DNA from: Zygnema cylindricum
Taxonomy: Eukaryota > Streptophyta > Zygnematophyceae > Zygnematales > Zygnemataceae
DNA length: 55,219 nucleotides
Direction: 5' to 3'
Assembly (NCBI GenBank): GCA_037447655.1
Contig: JBBHKE010001031.1
Location: forward strand, 1 to 55,219
A model generated the notes under the pieces. That model worked only from the letters and a program-made list of their open reading frames with translations, searched no databases and was not told where the DNA came from. The position numbers were made by a program, and so were the translations under genes. Shown here piece after piece: positions 12,563 through 22,974 of the stretch (the first letter of the stretch is position 1; the number at the start of each line of letters is the position of its first letter).

Positions 12563-15500
12563 GCGGAAGAGTGAGAAAGTGTGACAGGAAAAAATGAGAG
12601 AGAGAGAAACGACTAAACAACAAATTGATAAACAGAGGCACAAGTAAATATCCACGAGAATCACAATAAGAGCTGACTACTGCAAATGAAAAATGCAAAA
12701 AGAGAACACTTCAAAACCGTTGCCCCCTCTCCCTCTCACAACGACCAAACCAGTACTACATCCTTGGAGCTGGCAAAACACAGACCATTTCCAGTTTAGG
12801 ATACATTATGGAATTTAACTACCAAGTAAAGTAAACCAAAGGTTAAACACGGACACTTTTCTGTTTAAGAGACGTTAAGAAATTTAAATATCAACAGAAG
12901 TACAAGCATTGGTTAAAGAACGGCATACTCTTGTAAGCTCAAGGTCCTTGACAAGTTCCTCCTTTACGTCACGTTCATCTTTTTGTTCGAGGACTTCTCC
13001 TACATTGCCTTTTACAGCCTTAGGAATGTGGTCGACGTACTGGGGCTTAATAATGGCCTGCAAAAAAAATACAACAGAACGAGAAGGAAACCAAAATGCA
13101 GTTGGTAACATTTTGTTCCCAAATATGGATAACTCGGGCTTTCCCAGTCTATTAATTATAATTCAGTTCCGACTGACATGACTGATTTCAAACAATTAAA
13201 AAAATGTGCATTAAGAAGAAAGTGTCATTTTAACATTTTGTGGTCAGAAGGCAAAAAAAAAAAGAGCCGTCACCGAATTAGTGTTACTAATGCTAATAGC
13301 AATTCCCAGTGTAGTGCAATGAAGAAAAAAAATGGTATTATTAACACTATGTTATGTCAGGAGCAACTCAAATAGCAATTAACAGTGTAGTAATGGAGAA
13401 TTTATGCTTCAAGAGAAGGCATCAACTGTTTGAATGAACCGAAGAGTGTATGTATTTTCAAAAAATATTGACTTCTCAAGTAAAGGAGTGTAGAAATCAA
13501 CAGTCAGGTCGGAACTAAAGCTGCGGGTCCAGCAATGGACAAGAACCAACTAAAATCGGAAAAACCTCGCCAGCACCGTGAAAAACTGTGAAAAACCTTC
13601 AAAAAGCCTAGAACGCCTAAAAAAACCTAAAAGACAAAGGAGACAATCATGGTGGAGGGAAGAGAGAAAACCTTCAGATTGTCCTCCAAAATGCGGGTGA
13701 AATAATTTTGGAGCTCTGAACCTCGAAAATAAGTCAAAATTTCTTGCCAATCAGGAGGATTCTGCACCGTGTAAACCAGAATTAAAAGTCGCATCCTAAA
13801 AATGCCTTCATCTTGGGGAGGGGGGGAAGGGGAGAGAGAGAGAGAGGGAGTGAGAGAGAGAGAAGGGAAGAGGAACAGGGATGGGAAGAGAGAGACACTT
13901 AAAGACAATAGAGCCAGTGAAAAAAGAAAAGACAAGAAGCGAGAAAAACAAAAAAGATGCACACACAAAACAAATCTGCCTGGGTCGTCATGACCACAGT
14001 CATACAAAATAAGAGAAAAAGTTGGAAAAAAAAAAACAAGATGCATGAAAATGTGGAGAAAAAGGTAAGTGTGAGAAGGCTACTTGGAAACGCCCTAAAT
14101 TTGGCTTCAGTTTTCCAGCAAGGACTTTCAAGGCTGTTGATTTTCCAATACCATTGGTACCCACCAAGCCCAGCACCTGCCCTGGCCTTGGTACTGGAAG
14201 CCTGCAAAAGAAGAAAATCAGACAAAAAACATATATAAATAAATAAACGAACACAATCGACCATTTGAATTAGGAAAGTAAACTATCCATCGCTATTGGT
14301 GTTAATAACCGTAAATCAGTCCCGGTTTCAGCCTTTGAACATAAAATAACTTCGTTAATAATGACTGTTTTATTTCTTAGAGAATTTCTTTAAGCGGGTT
14401 AGAATTAATTGTCCACATCATTCTATAGAATTATAAACACTAAAGCAGTCTTCATACTGATTATTTCTTACCCCTTTAAAGCGATTCATGGGGTACACTG
14501 GTCATCACTACTAGAGTTAATAAGGTTAATCCGGTCGCGACTTTTTTCTGTTAGCTCTTTAAGAGAGAGAAATATAAACCAAACACATTTCTCTACAATA
14601 AATCGAAATTATACACTCTAATTTCCCATTTACATTAATAAATCCTTTACTCTAAAAACTATGGGCAGTGTTATTTAACAAGAAACCTAGCAACATATCA
14701 ACTAAAGTGGCCCTTTGTGTTTGGCCGGTTGAACTACAACCTCTATCGGAATCTTAAATGCCTCGCATATTTCTAAAATTCCATAACAGTTAAAACATTG
14801 TGAATAGATATTTCGTAAAAGTAAAATTTGTCAATAGAAGCCAAACCTTAGTCTCCTTAAAGCAGGCCCAAATCACCAAAATACACACCACAACACTGGT
14901 AAAAAAATTGACCATAGTTTTACTCCATTGCTTTAACTTTCTTCAAGGTTAGGGGTTTCCTAATGTGGGTCCAACTTTACATGAATAAAAAAAGATATGG
15001 TTCCGTAACCATCCAATAGGCGTAGAAAACATTGAAAGGGAGAGAAAAAAAGAGGGCGAGAGAGATTACTGGCATGTGTTTGGCCTTAAGACTACACCTT
15101 TCATAGTAATAACGCTAATTCGAGTGAGGGTTTTATTGGCCCAAAATCATATAGTAGTGTTAATAACACTAGTTAGTTGAGTGGCCTATAGTGTGCCACG
15201 TGGCGAAACATAATTTAATATAGCTAATTTTAATTAAGTGGTAACACTAATAATTCACTAACTCTACCAAGAAAGGTGTACTGGATTCAGGCAATTATTA
15301 AATAAAAATCAAATAAAGAATTGTGCTTGAAATAGTTTTAGATAACTAATTTGCTGAAAGAGTGCAAAGGGTCTTTACTATGCGAAAAAACAACAAACAG
15401 AGTTTTTTCTGGTCATAATCGCAGGTTTTTACATTATTAAAATTACAAGTTTAAAAACTACCTCTTTAAAATTACACGTTTCAAAATAAAAGGTTTTAAA

Positions 15501-17416
15501 ATTACATGTTTGGAAATTGCATGTTTCAAAATTACAGCTTTTGAAATTACAAGTTGCAAAACTACAAAATTACAGGCTTTCAAAATTGCAAAATCACAGG
15601 TTTTTAATTTCACTAAGCTATCAAGACACAGGTTCCAAAAGTCCTTTACCTGTGAAGTTTGAAAGTGTTGGGCCCATATCGATGAGTCGTATCTTTGTCC
15701 AGATCTTTCGGCAAATTAATGATTTCAATCGCATCAAAGGGACATTTCTGCACACAAAAAGCAAGACCTTTTGTTGATAACTTCGTTATGGTTAACTTAT
15801 GTTAATAACTAGTTTCCGACACTTGAATGATTCATTGGCCTCACGATTATGGACAAAGAGAACGCCAAAGAAAACACTGTAAAGAAAGGTATACGGCCTT
15901 TCCTTTACACGTTTCTTGATCAAGAACCTTTTTTCTTCCCATTTAATGATATTGATAAATAAAAAATGGTCCTTCAGAAGAAACTGTTTGTAATATTTCT
16001 CCTAAAGGCTAAAAATAAAGAAAAGTTTATGAGAAAAACTCACCTTAACACAAATACCACACCCAATGCAAAGCTCCTCGGAAATAAAGGCGATTTTAGA
16101 GGAGGATGACACTTCAATGCAAAGCTTTCCTACAAAAAACAAAAGAGTGCACATACAAAAATCCCAAGTGAGTAAAGGGAGGGAGGTTCTGTTTCCTGCT
16201 AATGTTTCTGTGTATAACATTTCTGTTTTACTACAGTTTTTCTGCTCCCTACTGATAATTTTGTTACAATATTTCCGTTTCCTCCTAACATTTTTTTTTA
16301 CTACTAACATTTCTGTTACTACTACTATTTCTGCCTTTATTCTCCCCTTCCCCTCCCCCCCCCTCCCTCCCCGTCCCTCTCCCTCTCCCCGTCCCTCTCT
16401 CTTTCCCCCTCCCCCTCCCTCTTCCCATGTTCTACCTTTGAATCTCCCAAAACTAAACCGCCATCGCTATTAAAATAAATTACTGTAATTCCAGGTAGTG
16501 TTTTTGAACCTGAAATCATAATTAGCGTTAATAACACTATTTAAGTAGTTGGAGCACAGTGAGCTACGTTGCAAAACTAGTGTGGTTAATTATAATAAAG
16601 AGTTAACCCTAATAATTTTCAATTCTAATAGCGATGAGCGGTATAGCTTCCCATAGCCTAACAAAATTCCCTCCTAAACCCTTTCGCTCATGTTTTTGCC
16701 CTAAGTTACAAGCTATGTGATTTTTGTATTTGCAAGTATTCATAGGTATTTCATATCCATACAATTTTAAACTTTCTTAAAGTATTTCGCATCCAAAAAA
16801 CAATTTCCTTTGTTTAAAAGTATTTTGTATCCATACAACATTTTTTCTCTCGCTCTTCTCTACTTCACTCACTCACTTCAAAAATGTGACATATGTCAAT
16901 TGTGATGCATGTAATCTTGTCCAATGGTTCGGGGGAAACGTTTTTTCTTTGAAACGTGACAGAATTTTTTCTTTTTAAAAAACGTAACTCATGCAGCATA
17001 TTACAATTACACACACAAACAGACACACACACATATACATATGCATAAAAAACTACCAATATATATATGGATATACATGTAAATATATAGTATACATAGA
17101 ATTCTTTCTTTATATGAAAAGTGGCGATACATAACATGTTACAGACATATTCACATACACATAACACAAGAGTTATTTTTGGTCTCTCACCGGTTTTCAC
17201 AACAGGACAACTTGTTTTTCATTCCTGACGACACTTTTCTTCGGTTTATGAAACGTGACCTATACCACATGCTAAGTACAAGTATTACAGAGGATTCTTT
17301 TTTTGTCTCTCACCGGTTTTCACAACAGGGCAACTTTTTTTGCACTCCTGGCGACACTTTTTAGGCTTGCATCGATCGGCGCTCACAATGGCGATACGCG
17401 TCAGACGGTCGGCCAT
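6806..17416 (-). CDS. ABCE1: ABC transporter E family member 1 / RNase L inhibitor, 12 exons, complete
   Basis: Soluble twin-ATPase that splits ribosomes after termination and acts with initiation factors. Exons, in transcript order: 17314-17416, 16044-16129, 15650-15747, 14084-14201, 13672-13761, 12929-13057, 12329-12504, 11822-12017, 10650-10832, 8395-8655, 7636-7881, 6806-6925. They sum to 1806 nt, 601 codons plus TAA, the usual family length (about 600). N-terminal iron-sulphur region: [15 protein letters not shown] (Cys16/21/25/29) and [12 protein letters not shown] (Cys55/58/61/65). NBD1: Walker [10 protein letters not shown] at 110-118, signature LSGGELQR at 217-224, Walker B MFDEP at 239-243, His274. 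NBD2: Walker A GENGTGKT at 380-387, signature LSGGELQR at 464-471, Walker B LIDEP, His522. C-terminus [16 protein letters not shown] and YYLDD. All introns are GT-AG with matching phase. The largest, at 8656-10649, is repeat-filled. No key residue is missing. Confidence 0.97.
6930..7340. repeat. A-rich degenerate minisatellite in ABCE1 intron 11
   Basis: Irregular repeats of a 15-17 bp unit like CGAATAAGAAAAAAAA, with interspersed AACGAAAAGA variants. It sits just upstream (sense direction) of the last-exon acceptor, so on the sense strand it is a long T-rich stretch before CAG. Confidence 0.75.
7430..7630. repeat. GGGGA/GA-rich tract in ABCE1 intron 11
   Basis: Purine-only on the + strand: G-rich GGGGAGGAGG blocks to about 7545, then AGAGAG blocks to about 7630, ending next to the exon 11 donor. 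The sense strand is CT-rich. Confidence 0.8.
8714..8767. repeat. ABCE1: Partial copy of the ABCE1 exon 10 acceptor region
   Basis: The stretch repeats 8626-8679 with a shift of about 88 bp. Both contain CTGGCTTCAAAAGACCC followed by a TTTCATCATT.ACCACAAA block. The copy at 8714 carries ATCAA where the real exon has GCCTA, so the AG acceptor is lost. The real exon is the 8395-8655 one because only it keeps the reading frame. Confidence 0.85.
11264..11566. mobile_element. Possible small inverted-repeat element in ABCE1 intron 8
   Basis: GTCCACCCCTTTG near 11273 faces ATAGGGGTGGAC near 11540, with weaker pairing extending outward. The interior is AT-rich and non-coding. No target duplication could be assigned. 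Confidence 0.35.
12505..12560. repeat. Pure (GA)n microsatellite directly at the ABCE1 exon 7 acceptor
   Basis: About 26 uninterrupted GA units lie immediately outside exon 7. On the transcribed strand this is (CT)n ending in the CAG acceptor before GTGATTGAC, so the microsatellite forms the polypyrimidine tract. Confidence 0.9.
15095..15278. mobile_element. Inverted-repeat element, TACACC family, in ABCE1 intron 3
   Basis: Left end TACACCTTTCATAG pairs with right end CAAGAAAGGTGTA, each flanked by TA. The interior shares the family words AATAACGCTAATTCGAG, GGCCCAAAATCATA and CCACGTGGC. No coding capacity. Confidence 0.6.
15430..15604. repeat. Degenerate minisatellite in ABCE1 intron 3
   Basis: Roughly ten variants of AAAATTACAAGTTTC, about 17 bp each. 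Found nowhere else in the window. Confidence 0.7.
16456..16643. mobile_element. Inverted-repeat element, TACACC family, in ABCE1 intron 1 or 2 region
   Basis: It lies in ABCE1 intron 1 (16130-17313). Ends ACCGCCATCGCTATTA and TAATAGCGATGAGCGGT pair almost fully; the interior has AGCGTTAATAACACTA and the CACAGTGAGCTACGT block seen in sister copies. Confidence 0.55.
17182..17239 (-). repeat. ABCE1: Decayed copy of the 3' part of ABCE1 exon 1
   Basis: It repeats 17305-17362 (123 bp away) including the GTGAGAGAC donor region and GGTTTTCACAACAGG. Substitutions change conserved cysteine codons, and it lacks the ATG. The real exon 1 is 17314-17416, since only that one joins exon 2 to give the family's cysteine pattern. 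Confidence 0.85.
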
Positions 17417-18521
17417 TACTTCTCTACTTGCAAAAAAAAAAGCAGCTGCAACGGAAGACAAACGGATAAACACGAGAAAAAACGGATATACCCGGATAGA
17501 AAACGGATGTAAGAAAAAGGAAACCCTAATCAGAATCGAAAGTTAAAGAAGATACTAAAAACAGGAGGTAATAATTGTCGAAACCCTAATTATTTTTTCA
17601 AGAAAGAATCAAAACCTTCGTGTATAACTGACAGGGTAATATTTCTTTCTCCCAGTCTCTTTTTTTTCTCTCTCTCTCTCCCCCGCTCTCTCCCTCTCTC
17701 TCTCTATCTCTCTCTTTCTCTCTCTCTCCCCCTCCCACTTATTTCCCTGGAGAACCAATAACAGCCGAAAGAGCTGTTAGAGGCAGTATGAGTACACCAT
17801 ACACAATCTCCCGGATACTGGCTTTGTCGCTTCAGTCAAAATTCCAGGGTTTAAGGGCTAAACAGGCCCTATTCTTCTGGGTTCAGAAAAAACTGTCATT
17901 TATTAATTTTTAACCGTACTTTTAAAGTGCATGCACGAAAACGAACCCTAGAAAAACTGTAAAACAAGCAAAACTGACACGTGACAGGTTATCTCAATGA
18001 CGCGTCGATCCTTACCTTTTCTCCAATCTAACCGTTCATTCCAAACACTAACGAAACGTCCACTAATTGCATTGCGTGCGCACTAAACTAAAGTGCCCCC
18101 TCGAAACGGTTAATGCCATCGCACGTTAAAACACTTTTTATAATAGAAAAAAATACCACAGTAGTAGGGAACTCATCAAACAAAGATTTACTCGAGTTGC
18201 GGGCCAGTAATTGAGTAATTTGTGAAAATCGTACAAAAAAACTGATGTAAACGAAAGCAATAGGGTACAGTACCGTAATTACATTGAGTAATTCACCGCC
18301 TCATGTTGATGGCTAATCGTACGGTTTTAGCGCAGACTGTACGTTAATTTATATCCAGAAAACAATACGATTTGTGTGATTTTCTATCAAAACGAGGGTA
18401 AAACAAATTTGTTTATTATGTACCATTGTACCGTATCTGTGATCCGCTAAATCGGTAATTTCCTTTTAATTTCAAATCAGTAATTTCATTTAAAGCCATA
18501 GTTCAAAAGTAGGTGACCGTA

Positions 18522-18590
18522 CGCCCATACAATATGCCTATTGTATGCAAAACATACAATATGGCCTTAAGACCCATATTGTATTGGGCG
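18522..18590. repeat. Hairpin (imperfect palindrome)
   Basis: CGCCCATACAATATG pairs with CATATTGTATTGGGCG, one base inserted in the right arm. The loop contains further CATACAATATG/CATATTGTAT words. Probably a tiny foldback element or its remnant. Confidence 0.65.
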
Positions 18591-18727
18591 CAAAATGAAA
18601 TAAAATAGTAACAGGGTTGAGTTGCACATGGATCGATAGAGAATTAAACGTCATGTCTAAATTTGAAAAAAAAATCGGACAAAAAAAATCTTTTTCTGTG
18701 AGTTTTGAGCGACTTTTTATTTAAACC

Positions 18728-18905
18728 GTCAGATTTGGACGATCTGACGGTCGTTGATGAAAGTAACGATCTAAGAAGATCACATGAAAAGCCCATAACA
18801 CAACTTACGATAGGACTATCGTCAGATTCGGACGATTGGACGGCCGCTGATGAAAGTAGCGATCTAAGAAGATCACATGGAAAGCCCGTAACACAACTTA
18901 CGCTA
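18728..18905 (+). repeat. Two 93-bp tandem units, open in one frame
   Basis: Units start at 18728 and 18821 (GTCAGATT.GGACGAT) and are about 88% alike. The period is 31 codons, and an open frame from about 18705 to 18935 passes through both, giving repeated DESxDLRRSHxKPxTQLT. Changes between units include silent-looking third-position ones. It might be a small unknown coding exon or a non-coding duplication next to the TOM6 promoter. Confidence 0.55.
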
Positions 18906-19346
18906 AAGGCGGCCTACAGAAAAAATAAACCCTAAACGAGCGGTCGCGGACGTCTTCGGCACCCCGGAGGGCCAAAAAGTTGCAAGATTCAGTACAGTAC
19001 TGTAATCAAGTAATTATCCAATTTGACGAGTCACATCCATTTATTGGCGTCTCAAATTGATTTACTGAAATTACAAGCCACAAATTATTGAAGTCGATTT
19101 TTTTATGTTGAAAGTGTTGAACTGCTGAATTTTCATTTCGGCTCCTTGCTCCTCCTTTACTTCCTCCACCAATTAAGGAATCTAAAACCAATTAAGGAAT
19201 TAAAGTAGACTCTGTTAACTGCTAAGTCTATTCTTCTCTCTGTTTTTGATCAATTCTCGTTCAAAGTTTTCTTTTCTTTCTTACGTTCGATATTTTCTTG
19301 TTCGATCAATCCTCCTGTAAACTTTGTAAACTTTGTTCCTAGAGTC

Positions 19347-19502
19347 ATGTTTCCTCCCAGGCGTCCGGAAAAGTCGGTGGCTCACAAACAACTTCAGCAT
19401 CACTTGACTGTTTTAGGAGTCTGGCTGCTGACCGTACGGCTTCTTCCGTACGCTTTACATCTGCTCTCTAAGGATTCGGATGAACTCAAGCTCGAACTTT
19501 GA
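19347..19502 (+). CDS. TOM6: Mitochondrial import receptor subunit TOM6
   Basis: Single-exon 51-residue gene. TOM6 is a tail-anchored small subunit that stabilises the TOM translocase in the mitochondrial outer membrane. It begins MFPPRRPEKSVAHKQL, has a hydrophobic segment HLTVLGVWLLTVRLLPYALH around residues 19-38, and ends SKDSDELKLEL before TGA. Plant TOM6 has the same plan: MFPGMF(M)RKPDKA start, KQLRTH, one membrane span with R..PY, then SDSKDELK near the end, in about 54 residues. Identification is from remembered family features. It faces away from ABCE1 across a shared upstream region. No intron is needed. Confidence 0.9.
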   Translation: MFPPRRPEKSVAHKQLQHHLTVLGVWLLTVRLLPYALHLLSKDSDELKLEL

Positions 19503-20051
19503 GGTTTCAGGGATGGGTTCAGGGAAACGGATTAGATTAGGGTTAATGGAAGGGTTCAAGGAAATCTGGCTTTATTTTTCTGTCTTAATGTGGACGAGAA
19601 TACAGAAAACGTGACATGAATTGTAAGATGAATACGGATATTTCTTTGGAGGAAATTGTTGATCTGGAGGACGAGTAAGGAGGTTAATGAGGAGTAGAAG
19701 AAGAAGACTAAGAAGAAGAAAAAGAAGAAGACGGCACGAGCTTATATGATTTTTTTTGTCCTAAGGCTTGGAAGAAGATGCCAATTTTACCAAGAGGATG
19801 AAGAAGTTGACAATCGGTGAAGATAAATGAAGGATAAAACTGTTTATTAGAAGTCAATGCCATATCTGTATCAGCTTAAAATCTTACATCTGTGCGTCTT
19901 TTATGTGTGAGAACGAGATAATGCGGCACTAAGGGGGATTAGACTCACAGCCCTTTTTTTTGGCCTTTTTGTTGTTTCATTAGGGTTCCATTTCTGGAAG
20001 ATTAGGTTATTAGTGTTGTATCACGTTACATTGAACACTTGAACGAGATCA

Positions 20052-20057
20052 AATAAA
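20052..20057 (+). terminator. Candidate poly(A) signal for TOM6
   Basis: AATAAA on the + strand about 550 bp after the TOM6 stop. The distance is long for such a small gene, so this is only a candidate. Confidence 0.3.
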
Positions 20058-21640
20058 GAACTCTGTAACCATCGATGATGCATATTTTTTGATATAGTTC
20101 CAGTTTCTGTATTCAATATATGCTTTGTTCCATGTTATGGATGGCATTTGTGCGTAAATGAGTCTTTAAGAAAAAAATCACAACTGTTTTTTTTCTCACA
20201 TGCTACTGTTAAAGGCAGTTTGGGAGCCTGTCTTTCGTTTTTCTAAGGTTGAAAGAGATTCAAGTGTTTCTTGAGAGACTTATGTCTTTCACTTGTGTTC
20301 AAATTTTTTATGTCAAATTTCTGAAGATTGAATTAATTTGTTCTTTTTCTATTGCAATCTCTTCTCCACCTTTCACTTCAAATAGTTTAAACATTTATGC
20401 GTAAAAGATAAAAAGATAGAACGTTGTCGCAAAATGTCTAGCTGAATACGGATAATCATCATCCCTGTCTGCTGATACGATTGAAATTGTATTTTTTATT
20501 GGCCAAAGGTGTAAAATATTGCAGAAGTTGAGAGTCTGTAACACCAGGGCCAGATGTCTTCCAGTACAAGCAAAGGGTTTCTGATAATTGTAGCATTTAT
20601 TCCTAACTGGTAACAAGGGAAAAAGCACGCGATGATTTACAATCTTAGGTTGTTATGTGTAGGAACTAGATCATTTGTTGGTTCTTTGATTTTCCATGGC
20701 AGAATTTGGCAAGAATTTTAAAGCTTGGGTTATTGTAGGTTGTTCCACAACTATATTGATGTTTCTGAAACCATCTTTTTTAGGGCAAAATATCCGAGGC
20801 AAAAGTAAATTGTAAATAAACGAATATAACATATTGTCATATTTATTCAAAAACCTGTTAAAAACCAGGCAGTCTGATTCAAAATGTTTTCCCACCGGAA
20901 TCAAAACCATACAAATGCTGTCGCTATTTGTTATTTATTATTTCGAAACAACTCAGAGATGAGTTTGCAACAGTCAAAAAGTATTAATTCATAAAGAAAA
21001 TTAACAAGAATACAAAACTCGGCAACACTCAATCAAATACCAAATAAACTATTCAGCTATTTTTTTTCCAGATGTTCTTGGATTTGTTGCTGTTTTTCTG
21101 CCTCGCTTTTCACTACACTATTTCAAACTACCAATTCCTGAGTAAAACCTCTTTCGAGCTTCCGTCAAAAATGTGTTTAAATTTCAAAGACAAAAAAGTA
21201 CTTTTGCTAAAATTTGACACTTTCAGAGCCAAACGGTTCTCAGTCTCTCAGTTCTCAGTTCTCAGTTTAATTAGAAAACAAAATTAAAAGAGGAAGAAGA
21301 AAGAAAAGAAAATGAAATAGTTTTCTACACCTGCGATAAAATTTCGGCTACGCTCCAAAAACTATCTTGCGCAAAATAAAAATACTTCCTTAGTTTTACC
21401 ATTTCTTTTTTTGTGGGAATTTTTTCGGACCGAGGAAATCAAAAATAAAAAAAGTCAAAAAAAACAGCAACGAACTTCTTATGTCGCCTTTCATATTTTT
21501 TCTTCTACTTTTTGAAGAAAACCAGATTTTCACTGCAATCACAAAAACATGAAATGTGTCATCAATCATCAAAAAGAAAAAGGTTTCATACGAAAATACA
21601 ACAAAATAGGAAACTAAAAACGAAGCAATTAAAAACACTA

Positions 21641-21859
21641 CACCGTGAATCACTATTCGAGTAAAATAATTATTACTGTGGGGTTTATATTAGTGTTATA
21701 AATTCAATTTGGTTCCAAATGAAGTGCCTGTTTTATAACCGTTTAAAGTAATACCCTTCAAAAATTAAACACTTGGGATATTTTTACTATTTTAGGTTTG
21801 AGGGCCAGAATTAGGGGTTAATCAGTATAGATTATTAACTTAAACAATGATACACGGTG
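21641..21859. mobile_element. Inverted-repeat element, TACACCG family
   Basis: 219 bp between TA dinucleotides. Left end CACCGTGAATCACTATTCGAG, right end AATGATACACGGTG. The interior GGGGTTTATATTAGTGTTAT is shared with the copy near 53735-53955. Non-coding. Confidence 0.65.
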
Positions 21860-21879
21860 TACACTATCCATTACAGACT

Positions 21880-22075
21880 ACTCCCTCTCCCTCTCTCTCC
21901 TCTCCCTCTCTCTCTCCTCTCCTCTCCCGCTCCTCTCCCTCTCCTCTCCCTCCTCTCCCTCTCCTCTCCCCTTCCTCTCCCTCTCCTCTCCCTCTCCTCT
22001 CCCTCTCCCCTCTCCCCCTCCCCCCTCCTCTCCCTCCCTCTCCCTTTCCTCTCCCTCTCTCCTCTCCCTCCCATA
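21880..22075. repeat. CCTCTC low-complexity tract
   Basis: Pyrimidine-only on the + strand, built from CTCCCTCTCCT variants. It directly follows the element at 21641-21859. Confidence 0.85.
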
Positions 22076-22277
22076 CTCTTTCATTTTTCCAAAACTACCC
22101 TGCTTGTCCTTATTAGAGTTCAACACTCTAATTCGAGCGAGTGTTTTTATGACCCAAAATCATAAATTACTTTTATTAATACTACCTATTAAGTGGCCCA
22201 TAATGAGCCACGTGGCAAATCATAATCTAGTGTAGTTAATTGTAATAAAGAATTAACGCCGATAAATCACTAACAAA

Positions 22278-22320
22278 AGAGAGGGGGAGAGGAGACGAGA
22301 GAGAGAGGGAGAGAGGGAGA

Positions 22321-22362
<42 letters not shown>
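22278..22362. repeat. GA-rich microsatellite
   Basis: GAGAGAGGGAGAGA units turning into pure (GA)n towards 22362. Confidence 0.85.
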
Positions 22363-22366
<4 letters not shown>

Positions 22367-22974
22367 CCATGGTGGTGTAGTTCCTGTTTTCTTACCAACA
22401 ACAAATACCTATTTGAGCAAGAGGAAAGTACTTCGCATTTTAAGGAAATCATATATCGTTAGTTTACTCCTTTTATTACGCATAATAATGCGTAAAATAA
22501 AAGTAATTGTACATAAAATGAGTACAATTTGAACACTTTGCGGTGCAATTATTGAAATTACTTCCAGTATGGAGTAAGTATAAAATTATGTATTCTTCTA
22601 GTGTGTATTCGTTTATAATATAATTCTCTTATCACAAATCACAATTTCTATCATTCAAAACATGTTAAAACTTTCAAAACATTTCAAAGCGTTCAAACCG
22701 TATTTAAACTTTCCAAATTTGTTAAAAATGAAAACGGAATCACGGAAACAATATTCTCGGCATCAATTTCTTCTCACGACACTGGAGCCGAAACCTCCAA
22801 AAAAAAAAAAAAGTGGAAAAAAAAAACAAAAAGAGAAGATAAAAAAGGAAAAAAAAAGACTCCTAACCACAAAAACACTTCGACAACCCAAAAAAAGAAA
22901 AAAAAGACACTGGTCTGAGAAAAACAATGAGAAGAAGAAAAACAACAATGAGAAGTAGAAAACTTGGGAGCTTT

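Larger units (their letters stand above)
17417..19346. promoter_or_regulatory. Divergent upstream region between ABCE1 and TOM6
   Basis: About 1.9 kb between the ATGs of two genes transcribed away from each other. It includes a CT-rich tract at 17655-17745 (pyrimidine patches are common near plant core promoters, but the direction is not decided), a hairpin at 18522-18590 and a 93-bp tandem repeat at 18728-18905. I could not pick a TATA box with confidence. Confidence 0.45.
19503..22974. other. Intergenic region between TOM6 and CYP38
   Basis: Contains the presumed TOM6 3' UTR with a GAAGAA-rich run at 19682-19740, an AATAAA at 20052-20057, AT-rich sequence with no credible exon, one inverted-repeat element at 21641-21859, a CCTCTC tract at 21880-22075, an element remnant around 22112-22270, a GA tract at 22278-22362 and an A-rich stretch at 22795-22960 next to the CYP38 stop. 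Confidence 0.55.

Noticed and set aside
21847-22165. Frames of 80-100 codons across the CCTCTC tract
   Set aside because: Only simple-sequence translation; not a gene.
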